DNA from: Rhodospirillales bacterium
GTDB lineage: Bacteria; Pseudomonadota; Alphaproteobacteria; Bin95
Direction: 5' to 3'
Length of the DNA stretch: 50,887 bases
Assembly: GCA_008081395.1 (NCBI GenBank)
Contig: VMCJ01000062.1
Span: 1 to 50,887, forward strand
Below, one piece after another: positions 1 through 8,394 of this stretch. The notes below the pieces were generated by a model. That model made no database searches, was not told the DNA's origin, and worked only from the letters and a program-made list of their open reading frames with translations. Numbering within the stretch: position 1 is the first letter of the stretch; every line of letters begins with the position of its first letter. A program made the position numbers and the translations under genes.

Positions 1-1
1 A

Positions 2-448
2 TGTGTCGTCCCTGGCAGCCACAAACTGCGCCGCGTTGACATCCCAGCAATGGCTGCCGCGGCACAATCTGACCAATTTCCAGATGCGGTCCCTATAATT
101 TGTGCTGCTGGTGATGTGGCAATGACAAACCGTCAGGCGATCCATGGATCCTTTGCCAATACAAGTGAACAATGGCGTGTGACCGTCAATATGGGCTTTC
201 ACCGACGCTCCTCAGTATTGAATGTTGAAGCTGGAGGCCTGCACAATGCGCGTGCCGTTTATGATGACGAACGAATCAAGCGCCGAGCCCGGATGCTTGG
301 CTATGCAATAGATGCTCGCCAGCAGCGATTTCCTGATGAAACGCCATATGAATACAAACCGCATCGAGATAGTGGGCTTGTTTACCATTGGAATGAGAAG
401 GCGCGCGCCGACATTTGGGACTACAACAAGGAAGACCTGAGCATCTAA
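2..448 (+). CDS. Phytanoyl-CoA dioxygenase family protein, C-terminal part
   Basis: The reading frame is open at the left edge, so only the C-terminal ~148 residues are present. It enters in frame with a VVPGSHK segment, typical of the PhyH double-stranded beta-helix fold. About 30 residues on is an Ala-Ile-His-Gly-Ser stretch, whose His would be the distal Fe(II) ligand. It is followed by an Arg-containing WRVTVNMGFHRR strand that normally binds 2-oxoglutarate. The family uses Fe(II) and 2-oxoglutarate to hydroxylate small substrates. The proximal HxD motif lies outside the window, so activity and substrate cannot be judged. An internal ATG at 50 is not the likely start because homology continues upstream of it. 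The stop overlaps the stop region of the convergent thioesterase gene. Confidence 0.8.
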   Translation, partial: CVVPGSHKLRRVDIPAMAAAAQSDQFPDAVPIICAAGDVAMTNRQAIHGSFANTSEQWRVTVNMGFHRRSSVLNVEAGGLHNARAVYDDERIKRRARMLGYAIDARQQRFPDETPYEYKPHRDSGLVYHWNEKARADIWDYNKEDLSI

Positions 449-906
449 TCCCGTTGTTCTTTTTCAAGGCGACGATCTCGCGCAAGGTCGAGTTTATAGG
501 TTGCCTGGGCCTTTGCTACTAAACGACCCTCCTCATCCGTAGCAATAACGTCAACTATGGTGAGAATGCCTCCACGGCTGACCACTTTCCCCTCAGCCAA
601 TATATCCTTCCCAAGACCTGGGCCAATATAATTGATAGTTAGCGATACCGTTGTTCCTCGTGTAGTTGCTCTTGCATCAGGGGTTGCCCAAGCTGCACAG
701 GTTGCAGCAGTGTCAATGAGTGTGGCCGTTGCTCCTCCATGAACAATATTCAAGCCATTCATTATCTCCGGTGAAGCTTTCATGCGGCACACAACACGAT
801 CAATCTCAACTACATCAACAGACAACCCGACATGCCTTCCAAAAGGTCCAGTGGCAATGACATTATGAATTCGATCGAGCGCTGCTTCTGAGAGATTTTT
901 GGTCAT
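445..906 (-). CDS. PaaI-family hotdog thioesterase
   Basis: A protein of 153 residues, the usual size for a single hotdog-fold thioesterase. The motif NIVHGGATATLIDTA near residues 52-66 is the PaaI/YbgC signature: HGG followed by the helix carrying the acidic catalytic residue. The family hydrolyses acyl- or aryl-CoA esters in the cytoplasm, often to rescue CoA from stalled catabolic intermediates. The start ATG at 906 follows a weak ribosome-binding site. The gene is convergent with the dioxygenase fragment, overlapping it by 4 bases. The substrate cannot be told from sequence. Confidence 0.88.
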   Translation of the reverse strand: MTKNLSEAALDRIHNVIATGPFGRHVGLSVDVVEIDRVVCRMKASPEIMNGLNIVHGGATATLIDTAATCAAWATPDARATTRGTTVSLTINYIGPGLGKDILAEGKVVSRGGILTIVDVIATDEEGRLVAKAQATYKLDLARDRRLEKEQRD

Positions 907-1086
907 GGTGTTCCACTACGAGCTTGAGAGTTTTCAGTTCACGTTGTGCAATAAGACCATGAACGGAAAACAAATGTTAATCTTGGTTGAGTATCTACAG
1001 TTTCCAAAATCTAAGAATAAAAGCCTAGCCCCAAAAAAACTCAATCATGTTATTTTCGGCTAAAGGCCTACCTGGATTAAAATAGA

Positions 1087-1770
1087 ATGTGTGGACGATA
1101 TCTTCTAACAAAACCCACCACAGACTTGGCTAGATTATTTGGTTTTATTGAACTGCCGAATCTTGCTCCAAACTGGAATATAGCTCCAACTCAAGAGGCA
1201 CCAGTAATACGAAATATTGGGCGCAACCGGTCATGCGCTAAAATACGCTGGGGCTTTATCAAAAATCGAGCTCATTCATCATCAAGACAAAACCCACTCA
1301 TCAACGCTCGTGGTGAGACTATAGCTGAAAAGCCAAGTTTCAAAGAGAGTTTCAAAAAACACCGATGCCTAGTCCCCGCCGATGGGTTTTATGAATGGCG
1401 AGGCAAGGGGGACTCGCGGCAGGCTTTCTTTGCAGACCCCGGCGAGACAATTGCCTTTGCTGGTCTTTGGGAAAATAGCCGAAAGTCAGACGGGACAACT
1501 TTGGAGACCTTTACGATTGTAACAACAGAAGCAAATCAATCGCTAGCAAGTATCCACCATAGGATGCCTGTGGTTATTCAACCCGAGGAATTTGATACCT
1601 GGCTCAGAGCATCAGCGAAAGATGCTGCTAATCTAATTCGGGCGGCTTCAGAGGAAAGGTTTCGATTAGTTGAAGTTGATAAAAGGGTGGGGAACGTTAA
1701 ACACAATGACCCCGAACTTGTGATACCAATCAATAAAAGAACGTCTAAAGAACAATTACACTTATTTTAA
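1087..1770 (+). CDS. SRAP domain protein (YedK/HMCES type)
   Basis: A protein of 227 residues beginning Met-Cys-Gly-Arg-Tyr. Cys2, exposed after Met removal, is the residue that crosslinks abasic sites in the SRAP family. Other active-site positions are present: Asn74 in INARGE, Glu103 in DGFYEW and His158 in IHHRMP. Their spacing is close to that of E. coli YedK. The family shields abasic sites in single-stranded DNA by forming a thiazolidine DNA-protein crosslink. The HisD-family gene follows after 20 bases, so the two may share a transcript, although their functions look unrelated. The ATG at 1087 is fixed by the requirement for Cys at position 2. Confidence 0.95.
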   Translation: MCGRYLLTKPTTDLARLFGFIELPNLAPNWNIAPTQEAPVIRNIGRNRSCAKIRWGFIKNRAHSSSRQNPLINARGETIAEKPSFKESFKKHRCLVPADGFYEWRGKGDSRQAFFADPGETIAFAGLWENSRKSDGTTLETFTIVTTEANQSLASIHHRMPVVIQPEEFDTWLRASAKDAANLIRAASEERFRLVEVDKRVGNVKHNDPELVIPINKRTSKEQLHLF

Positions 1771-1790
1771 AATTGTGAGGCCTGTGAACG

Positions 1791-3074
1791 ATGCGCACCT
1801 ATCTGAAAAAATCTAGCCAAAGAGAGGGCTTCGACCGACCAGCCGTCGAAGCTGCTGTCAGCAAGATGTTATCTGATATTCGAGAAAATGGTGACGATGC
1901 AATCCAGAGGTATGCTCGCGATCTTGATAATTGGAAAAGTTCAGAATTTCGTATGTCAGAAGACCGCATTCGCCAAGTTGAACGCATGCTGCCGGAAACC
2001 TTCAAGGAAGATATTAAATTTGCATTACAGCAAGTTCAGGACTTTGCGAAAGCTCAACGAGATACAATGGCAGAGCTCAACATTGAACTTCGGCCTGGTG
2101 CCCATATGGGGCATCGGCACATTCCAATAAAAGTAGCAGGTTGCTATACGCCAGGCGGCAAATACCCTCTAGTAGCGGGTTCAATTATGTCTGCAGGGGT
2201 GGCCGCAGTTGCCGGTGTTGGAACTATAGTTGGCTGCGCTCCACCCAAAGATTCAGACGGCGTCTATCCACAGACACTCTACGCCTTCCACGCAGCTGGA
2301 GCTCACGAAATCTTTGCTATAGGTGGCGTACAAGCCCTCGCAGCAATGGCATACGGGCTAGTAGGTATGCCACCCTCAGACTTAATTATTGGACCAGGCA
2401 ATCCTTATGTTGCTGAGGCAAAACGACAACTTTTTGGTGTATGTGGCATTGATCAGCTCGCGGGGCCTACTGAAACACTAATAATCGCAGACGATAGCGT
2501 CCCTGCATCGCTTGTTGCTACGGACCTTCTAGGCCAAGCAGAGCATGGGCCAGACAGTCCTTGCTGGCTCATAACTACGTCGCGCCGACTCGCCGAAGAA
2601 GTTTTAAGGGAAATTGAAACACAGCTAAAAACTCTCCCCACCCGAGAGGTCGCCCAAAAAGCTTGGCGTGATTATGGTGAGGTTGTGATTGTTGAAAGTA
2701 AAGAAGAAGCTGTTGAATTGGCGGATGAGTACGCGTCCGAGCACTTACAAGTAATGACTTCAGACGACGAATATTACCTTGCCAATCTTTCCAACTACGG
2801 CAGTCTTTTTGTAGGTGAAGCAACCACTGTTGCTTACGGCGACAAGGGAGTGGGAACAAACCATATCCTACCAACTGGTCGGGCTGCCCGTTATACGGGT
2901 GGGCTATGGGTCGGTAAATTTTTAAAAACTGTGACCTGGCAGCGACTAACTCCGGATGCCAGTCGGCAAATTGCTCCTGTTATCAGTAGAATCTCGGAGA
3001 GCGAGGGGATGCTGGCTCACGCAATTACCGCAGATGTTCGATATGCTAAGTATGCGCCTAAAAATGAGACTTAG
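1791..3074 (+). CDS. Histidinol dehydrogenase-family protein, HpsN (sulfopropanediol dehydrogenase)-like
   Basis: 427 residues covering the full HisD fold. Zn/catalytic positions can be seen: Gln249 and His252 in GQAEHGPDS, Glu317-His318 in ASEHL, Asp351 in AYGDKGVGTNHILPT, and His410 near the C-terminus. Several signatures differ from biosynthetic HisD and match, from memory, HpsN, which oxidises (R)-2,3-dihydroxypropane-1-sulfonate to sulfolactate with NAD. These are EHGPDSPCWLITTS rather than EHDPDA, the ANLSNYGSLF stretch, and the ending ARYTGGLWVGKFLKTVTWQR. No his genes are nearby, which also argues against histidine synthesis. No sulfolactate genes are adjacent, so the substrate stays open. 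It sits just upstream of a convergent DMSP-lyase-like gene. Confidence 0.82.
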   Translation: MRTYLKKSSQREGFDRPAVEAAVSKMLSDIRENGDDAIQRYARDLDNWKSSEFRMSEDRIRQVERMLPETFKEDIKFALQQVQDFAKAQRDTMAELNIELRPGAHMGHRHIPIKVAGCYTPGGKYPLVAGSIMSAGVAAVAGVGTIVGCAPPKDSDGVYPQTLYAFHAAGAHEIFAIGGVQALAAMAYGLVGMPPSDLIIGPGNPYVAEAKRQLFGVCGIDQLAGPTETLIIADDSVPASLVATDLLGQAEHGPDSPCWLITTSRRLAEEVLREIETQLKTLPTREVAQKAWRDYGEVVIVESKEEAVELADEYASEHLQVMTSDDEYYLANLSNYGSLFVGEATTVAYGDKGVGTNHILPTGRAARYTGGLWVGKFLKTVTWQRLTPDASRQIAPVISRISESEGMLAHAITADVRYAKYAPKNET

Positions 3075-3109
3075 AAGAAATTTCCAAGTTTATTTTCTAA
3101 TTTTTACTG

Positions 3110-3727
3110 TCATAGGGGCAACATCCAAATCGCAAACAGCGGGTCATTGCTCGACTTCATCGCGTGAATAATATTGGGCCTGTTATAGATCAATCCTCCA
3201 GGCCCAGGAGATTGCCATTCTCCGTTATTTTGTCTCCAGCACCCATCACTGAGCGCTATGTAAACCTCCTCTGGCGGATGTTGATGATTGGGATAAACAG
3301 TATTGGGCGCTAACAAACTTACCCCTATTCGGATGTCAGTTCGATATTCCAATCCCATATCACCCACTATAACGGCATTTGCGTGAGACTTAAGCCAATT
3401 TGGATCATTAGAGTGTCGATCCGATCGTGTCTGCCAGGAAAGTTTTGGAGTTAATACCTCCAAGGCTTCTGCTAGCCTACCTACTGGCCCAGACTTGGCT
3501 GTTTTAATAGCTTTATCCAACCAGGCTGTTACTGGAACTTCATGGGATGACAAAGCCCCTTTGTAGGCGCCAATATTTTTGAGCCTCTCATATACGAGAC
3601 CGGTTGCTGACCTAATTTTTTCGTCAGGTTTTCTTTTAAAAATTGATATTTTTAGCTCATTCAAAAAAAACTCAAGATCATCATTTCGAGGCATAATTTT
3701 TCTCAATTCATTATTAATCTGGAGCAT
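3110..3727 (-). CDS. DMSP-lyase-family cupin (DddL/DddK/DddQ-like)
   Basis: 205 residues with a C-terminal cupin barrel. The metal motif is His148-x-His150-xxx-Glu154-x-Tyr156 (NHQHPPEEVY), with a distal His188 in NIIHAM. This arrangement of three His, one Glu and a Tyr matches the cupin DMSP lyases, which split dimethylsulfoniopropionate into DMS and acrylate using the Tyr as base. Other family-like blocks are ANAVIVGDMGLEYR, GVSLLAPNTVYP and GPGGLIYNRP. The first ~110 residues form the helical N-terminal region. Many members of this superfamily (DMSP-lyase-like) have no proven lyase activity. Met12 (position 3694) is an alternative start. The gene is divergent from an SDR with only about 30-50 bases between them. 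Confidence 0.8.
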   Translation of the reverse strand: MLQINNELRKIMPRNDDLEFFLNELKISIFKRKPDEKIRSATGLVYERLKNIGAYKGALSSHEVPVTAWLDKAIKTAKSGPVGRLAEALEVLTPKLSWQTRSDRHSNDPNWLKSHANAVIVGDMGLEYRTDIRIGVSLLAPNTVYPNHQHPPEEVYIALSDGCWRQNNGEWQSPGPGGLIYNRPNIIHAMKSSNDPLFAIWMLPL

Positions 3728-3780
3728 TTCGCGAGCAGCCTGCTAAGCTTCTCGCAAATGTGACAACAAAAGGCGGTCAA

Positions 3781-4557
3781 GTGAAGAAAATTAGTCTAGT
3801 GACAGGAGGGGGAAGCGGGATTGGCAGAGCAACCTCCATCAAGCTATCGACGCGTGAAAATCACGTAATTGTTGCTGACATCGATGAAGAAGGTGCTGCA
3901 GAAACCGTTTCCCGAATTAAGGCGGCAGGAGGGGATGCAAGCGCAACTAAAGCTGATGTATCTGACGAATTATCAGTTGCTGCCTTGATGCAGACTGTCG
4001 CAAAGGCGGGCCGTATTGATACCCTCGTGAACTGTGCGGGTATCCTGCAAAACGGTTCGCGTGTTGAAGATATGGACTTGGCTGAACATGACAGAATTTG
4101 GAACGTTAACTATCGCGGCACCTATCTTTGTTGTCGGGCCTTTGGGCCGGTAATGGCGGAATATGGTGTTGGTTCAATAGTTAACATTGGTTCAATAGCT
4201 GGTTTCGAGATGTTCCCATTACCCGCCTACAGTCCTTCGAAAGCTGCCATTCACCAATTGACGAAGGTGTTGGCTGGCGATTTAGGGCCTCGTGGTGTTC
4301 GTGTTAATGCCGTAGCCCCCGGATTTGTTATGACTGAAGCTCTGAAGGCTCGAGTAGAAGCTGGTGAAAGAGACACATCCGTAATGGAAGAACAGAAGAC
4401 ACTACGTCGAATTGTTGAACCAGATGAAATTGCCGATGCTATCCTTTTTCTCTGTAGTAATGCGGCTAGAGCAATTACTGGCGCAACACTCCCAGTAGAT
4501 AACGGTTGGTTGGCTGGGCTTGCTTACAATAGCTATGCCGGTAACAAGAAAAACTAA
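3781..4557 (+). CDS. SDR-family oxidoreductase
   Basis: Classical short-chain dehydrogenase/reductase, about 258 residues. It has the nucleotide-binding TGGGSGIGRA at the N-terminus, NCAG, a catalytic Ser in SIAGFEM and Tyr-Ser-Pro-Ser-Lys as the YxxxK. I prefer the GTG at 3781 because an AAAGGCGG ribosome-binding site lies just upstream and the protein then begins MKKISLVTGGG. Another GTG at 3760 would add seven residues. It is the first gene of a run with a Zn alcohol dehydrogenase (18-base gap), an amidohydrolase and a second SDR, and is divergent from the DMSP-lyase-like gene. It should oxidise or reduce an alcohol/ketone with NAD(P); the substrate is unknown. Confidence 0.9.
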   Translation: MKKISLVTGGGSGIGRATSIKLSTRENHVIVADIDEEGAAETVSRIKAAGGDASATKADVSDELSVAALMQTVAKAGRIDTLVNCAGILQNGSRVEDMDLAEHDRIWNVNYRGTYLCCRAFGPVMAEYGVGSIVNIGSIAGFEMFPLPAYSPSKAAIHQLTKVLAGDLGPRGVRVNAVAPGFVMTEALKARVEAGERDTSVMEEQKTLRRIVEPDEIADAILFLCSNAARAITGATLPVDNGWLAGLAYNSYAGNKKN

Positions 4558-4575
4558 CCTTTGGAGGATTCATAA

Positions 4576-5673
4576 ATGCCCGCAGAAGCCAAAGCCGCCA
4601 TCCTGCGAGAGACAGGCCAACCATTAACAATTGAAACCATTACAGTCGACGATCCAGGACCTCGCGAGATCCGGATTAAGACTAAAGCCTGCGGAGTATG
4701 TCACTCTGACTTACACATGGCAGAGGGTTCTTATCCTTGGCGCTACCCAACGGTACTTGGACACGAAAGTGCTGGAATAGTTGAAGCAGTTGGCAACCAA
4801 GTTACGGACTTTCAGGTAGGGGATACAGTAATTACTTGCCTCTCAGTCTTTTGCGGCAATTGCGAGTATTGTCTGTCAGGAAAGATGAGCCTTTGCGAGA
4901 GTCCATCCCGCATGCGTGGGGAAAGTGATAGGCCAAGGTTGTCTCAAGGGGACATGGAAATTCACCAATTCGCACAACTTTCCTCCTTTGCTGAACGGAT
5001 GCTTGTGCATGAGCATGCCGCGGTCAAAATCCGAGAAGATATGCCGTTAGACAAGGCCGCACTTATTGGATGTGGGGTAACTACTGGTGTTGGAGCAGTT
5101 CAAAACACAGCTAGAATCGAGGCTGGGTCGACAGTTGCTGTCATAGGCTGCGGAGGCGTTGGGCTATCCGCGATTAATGGTGCTGCAATTGCTGGTGCAA
5201 GCCGCATTGTTGCAATTGATCTTTCAGCTACCAAGCTCAACCTGGCCAAGGAATTTGGAGCAACCGATTTAGTTAATCCTAACGATGGAGATCCCGTAAA
5301 GCAGGTACGGAACCTGATTGGTGGGGGTGGAGTGCATTATGCTTTTGAAGCTATTGGGCTGAAGCAAACGGCCGAAGATGCCTTTCGCATGATTCGGCCT
5401 GGAGGAACTGCTACTATCATTGGCATGATTCCGGTAGGCACAAAAATTGAACTTCATGGCCCTGAATTTCTCCGCGAGAAAAAAATCCAAGGGTCCACAA
5501 TGGGATCAAATCGGTTCCGAGTTGATATGCCTCGTTACATTGATTTTTATATGCAGAGAAGACTTAAACTAGACGAATTAGTCTCTCAGCATATCGCTCT
5601 AGAAGATGTGAACGATGCATTTGAGGAAATGAAAAAGGGCGAAATTGCCCGGTCTGTGATCATGTTCAATTAA
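4576..5673 (+). CDS. Zn-dependent alcohol dehydrogenase (MDR family)
   Basis: 365 residues. Catalytic zinc ligands are visible as Cys42 (CGVCHSDLHM) and His63-Glu64 (GHES). The structural zinc lobe is Cys93, Cys96, Cys99 and Cys107. A Rossmann motif, GCGGVGLSAI, comes near residue 192. The gene begins ATG with a strong GGAGG eight bases upstream. It belongs with the class of NAD-dependent primary/secondary alcohol dehydrogenases and probably acts with the flanking SDRs on the same unknown substrate. The amidohydrolase follows after 16 bases, indicating one operon. All zinc ligands are intact, so it should be active. Confidence 0.93.
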   Translation: MPAEAKAAILRETGQPLTIETITVDDPGPREIRIKTKACGVCHSDLHMAEGSYPWRYPTVLGHESAGIVEAVGNQVTDFQVGDTVITCLSVFCGNCEYCLSGKMSLCESPSRMRGESDRPRLSQGDMEIHQFAQLSSFAERMLVHEHAAVKIREDMPLDKAALIGCGVTTGVGAVQNTARIEAGSTVAVIGCGGVGLSAINGAAIAGASRIVAIDLSATKLNLAKEFGATDLVNPNDGDPVKQVRNLIGGGGVHYAFEAIGLKQTAEDAFRMIRPGGTATIIGMIPVGTKIELHGPEFLREKKIQGSTMGSNRFRVDMPRYIDFYMQRRLKLDELVSQHIALEDVNDAFEEMKKGEIARSVIMFN

Positions 5674-5689
5674 CAGGACAAAACTACTC

Positions 5690-6511
5690 ATGACTATCGT
5701 CGACGCTCAAATTCACCTTTGGGGACAAGGGCTGCCATCAAATATGGCACACCGACAAGTTACATCGTTTCTGGCCCCGGAAGCTATTGCCATGATGGAT
5801 GAAGCTGATGTCGCTGGTGCAGTAATCCACCCCCCACCTTGGGATCCCACGTCAGAAGCTTTAGCTCTTCAGGCGGTCTCCGACTATCCGGGCCGCTTCT
5901 CTATAATGGCATCACCACCTTTGGAAGGCCCAGGCGCTGCAGATAGGGTAAGAGATCTCAGAAAAACACCAGGAATGCTTGGTATCCGCTATACTTTTCT
6001 TGCAGGACGAGAGCGCGAATTGCTTTCTTCTGGTGAACTCGATCAAATCTGGGTAGCCGCTGAAGAAGGTGGAGTGCCGGTTTCAGCTCTGTGTACCGAT
6101 ACATTGGCTACGTTTGCAAAAATTGCGGAAAAGCATCCTGGCTTAAAAATTACGATCGATCATCTAGGGGGCCGCGGTGGTAATACAACGCTAAAAGACC
6201 ACGCAGCCATGACACATATGCCTGAGCTTTTGGCACTCGCTCGTTACCCAAATATCGCCGTAAAAGCTACGGGTGCTCCTGGTTATTCAGCCGAAGGATA
6301 TCCCTTTCCCATAATGCTCGACTATGTGCGCCAGGTATTCGAAACCTTTGGACCAGAGCGAACTTTCTGGGGGACCGATATCACGAAAATGCCATGCTCC
6401 TGGACTGAATGTATCGACATGTTTACTGCCGCCCCATGGCTTAAAGGAGATGATAAACGCCTCGTTATGGGTGATGCAATTTGTGATTGGTGGGGCTGGG
6501 AAAGAACATAG
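5690..6511 (+). CDS. Amidohydrolase family protein (PF04909 type)
   Basis: 273 residues of a TIM-barrel amidohydrolase_2 protein, related to 2-pyrone-4,6-dicarboxylate hydrolases. Motifs in order are VDAQIHLW at the N-terminus, IDHLGGRGG near residue 157, and WGTDITKMPCSW near residue 229, whose Asp is the usual catalytic acid. The canonical first HxH motif reads Gln-Ile-His, so the first metal ligand is replaced; some relatives such as LigI work without metal. The likely reaction is hydrolysis of a lactone or amide, or a decarboxylation. The substrate is presumably produced by the dehydrogenases encoded directly upstream. Confidence 0.85.
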   Translation: MTIVDAQIHLWGQGLPSNMAHRQVTSFLAPEAIAMMDEADVAGAVIHPPPWDPTSEALALQAVSDYPGRFSIMASPPLEGPGAADRVRDLRKTPGMLGIRYTFLAGRERELLSSGELDQIWVAAEEGGVPVSALCTDTLATFAKIAEKHPGLKITIDHLGGRGGNTTLKDHAAMTHMPELLALARYPNIAVKATGAPGYSAEGYPFPIMLDYVRQVFETFGPERTFWGTDITKMPCSWTECIDMFTAAPWLKGDDKRLVMGDAICDWWGWERT

Positions 6512-6531
6512 GCAGCTTAGGGGAGCAAGTA

Positions 6532-7302
6532 ATGGGCAAAATGGAAGGTAAAGCCACAATAATAACGGGTGGTGCGAGGGGGATTGGTGCGGCAGCAGCC
6601 AAGCTATTTACTAGCGAAGGTAGCCGCGTGATGCTTGTTGATGTACTCGAAGACCCAATGGCAAAACTCGTTGCCGAGTTGGGTGAAGACAAAGCTGCTT
6701 ACGTAGTTGCAGATGTGTCCGATGAGGAAGCCACCAAACACTATGTCTCCCAGACAATCGCACACTTTGGCGCCGTGGATGCAGCACTTCTGAATGCGGG
6801 CATCGTAGGTGAAGTCAAATCCTTTGCAGACTATCCGGCAGAGGCCTTCGACCGACTAATAGCAATTAACGTGCGCGGTGTATGGCTTGGTCTAAAGTAT
6901 GTGATGCAGGCGATGAGTGCCAAGGGTGGATCAATCGTTTGCACTTCTTCAACATCAGGCATTAGAGCAACTAGAAATATAGCTCCCTACACGGCCTCAA
7001 AACATGCGGTGATAGGATTGATGCGTTCAGCTGCGCTTGAAGGTGCTGCCCACGATATTAGAGTAAATACAGTAAACCCCGCCGCCACTGAAACCGACAT
7101 GATTTTTGAGATTGAGACGAAGCGTGGAGTGGCAGCAGGCGCTGGCGTCAACGCTACTATGGCTCAAGGCACGCCAATGCAGCGCTACGGAACGGCGGAA
7201 GAAATTGCGAGAATGATGCTATTCTTGGCTAGCGATGACTCAAGCTTCTGCACGGGCGGCGTTTATATGGTAGATGGTGGAGTTTCAGCTGGCCGAGTCT
7301 GA
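6532..7302 (+). CDS. SDR-family oxidoreductase
   Basis: 256 residues from the ATG at 6532, which has GGGGAG a few bases upstream. A longer frame from 6487 would overlap the amidohydrolase end and lacks such a site. SDR motifs are TGGARGIGAA, the NAG of LNAGIVG, a catalytic Ser in TSSTSG, Tyr-Thr-Ala-Ser-Lys, and a C-terminal YMVDGGVSAGRV. It is the last gene of the 3.8-7.3 kb run. It ends exactly where the convergent Ldh2 gene ends, with no bases between the stops. Confidence 0.92.
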   Translation: MGKMEGKATIITGGARGIGAAAAKLFTSEGSRVMLVDVLEDPMAKLVAELGEDKAAYVVADVSDEEATKHYVSQTIAHFGAVDAALLNAGIVGEVKSFADYPAEAFDRLIAINVRGVWLGLKYVMQAMSAKGGSIVCTSSTSGIRATRNIAPYTASKHAVIGLMRSAALEGAAHDIRVNTVNPAATETDMIFEIETKRGVAAGAGVNATMAQGTPMQRYGTAEEIARMMLFLASDDSSFCTGGVYMVDGGVSAGRV

Positions 7303-8394
7303 TCATTCAGCAAGCAAGAAGGGGGCACTCGATTCTATTGCTACCTTACGAACTTCTTCAATGAGAGTGTCTGCAATTGGTATACCATCTGCCGAACGAG
7401 TTGCTGTAGACCGTACCTCTGCATCACCTGCAACCTGTACAGGGTTTTCTGGATCTGCCGGAGGGGTTGCGTGAAGCATATCAATCATACGGTCTAAATC
7501 GGCTTGAAACTCTCCATCGGCACGGACCTTGGAAGGATCTATTGCCAAGAAGAAATGGCCGACATTTGTCTTCGTCCGCACTGGCTTGCCATCTGGACCC
7601 GGTCCATCAGACCAAGAGCCCGAGAGAGTTGCGCACAATATTTCGACCATAGTGGCAAGCCCATAACCTTTATGGCTACCTCGCTCTCTATCGCCACCTA
7701 AAGGGGTGAGACGACGCGCTTCAAATGCTGCTGCACCATCGGTTTCCATTTGGCCTTCACTATTTAGAGCCCAACCTTCGGGAATAGCTTTTCCTAGTCT
7801 TCGAGCAATGTTCAATTTTCCGACAGCTACAGTGGTGGTCGCCATATCAAGACTAAATGGTGGATTGCGCTCTGCAGGGGCTGCGAAGGCAATTGGGTTC
7901 GTGCCGAGTATAGGGTCGCGACCAAATGTTGGAACCATGGCTGGAGTTGGAGCGTTGGTCATCGCCATTCCAACAATACCCTCCTCAGCCGCCATTCTAC
8001 TGTAATAACCCGCAGCACCAAAATGATTGGAATTCCTGACGGAAACGACAGCCACGCCCATTGTTCGGGCCTTTTCCATTGCAAGCTTCATTGCCATTAC
8101 CGACGGAGGATGGCCCAGGCTACGGTCAGCATCGATTAAAGCAGCCGCAGGTTTTTCTCTAACGACTCGGATATCAGGGGTGTCCTTTATCATGCCACGA
8201 CCACGCCTCTGATGGTAACCTGGTAACATGCCAAGACCATGGCTATCGACACCCGAGAGGTCGGTTGCAACCATTACCTCTACAGTCGTAGCTATATTTT
8301 CAGATGTCATACCCCATGCCTGAAAGACTGCTTCAAGCTGAGCGCGAACAACACTTGCTGGAATATTGGTCACTGTTGCCATTCGCTTATTCAT
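7303..8394 (-). CDS. Ldh2-family malate/lactate/ureidoglycolate-type dehydrogenase
   Basis: 363 residues. Family landmarks are DLSGVDSHGLGMLPGY near residue 50, RNSNHFGAAGYY with the catalytic His near residue 124, GTNPIAFAAP, SLDMATTTVAVGK and SHKGYGLATMVE near residue 243. This NAD(P)-dependent family reduces or oxidises 2-hydroxy/2-oxo acids (sulfolactate, malate, lactate, ureidoglycolate and others) with a fold distinct from classical LDH. A second ATG at 8382 is possible because the first has no properly spaced ribosome-binding site. It is one of three Ldh2 proteins in the window and the most divergent from the tandem pair at 45-47 kb. A sulfolactate dehydrogenase role would fit the HpsN-like gene nearby but is conjecture. 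Confidence 0.92.
   Translation of the reverse strand: MNKRMATVTNIPASVVRAQLEAVFQAWGMTSENIATTVEVMVATDLSGVDSHGLGMLPGYHQRRGRGMIKDTPDIRVVREKPAAALIDADRSLGHPPSVMAMKLAMEKARTMGVAVVSVRNSNHFGAAGYYSRMAAEEGIVGMAMTNAPTPAMVPTFGRDPILGTNPIAFAAPAERNPPFSLDMATTTVAVGKLNIARRLGKAIPEGWALNSEGQMETDGAAAFEARRLTPLGGDRERGSHKGYGLATMVEILCATLSGSWSDGPGPDGKPVRTKTNVGHFFLAIDPSKVRADGEFQADLDRMIDMLHATPPADPENPVQVAGDAEVRSTATRSADGIPIADTLIEEVRKVAIESSAPFLLAE

Noticed and set aside
1791-3074. Assignment as histidine-biosynthetic hisD
   Set aside because: The EHGPDS and TGGLWVGKF motifs fit the HpsN-type group and there are no his genes around.
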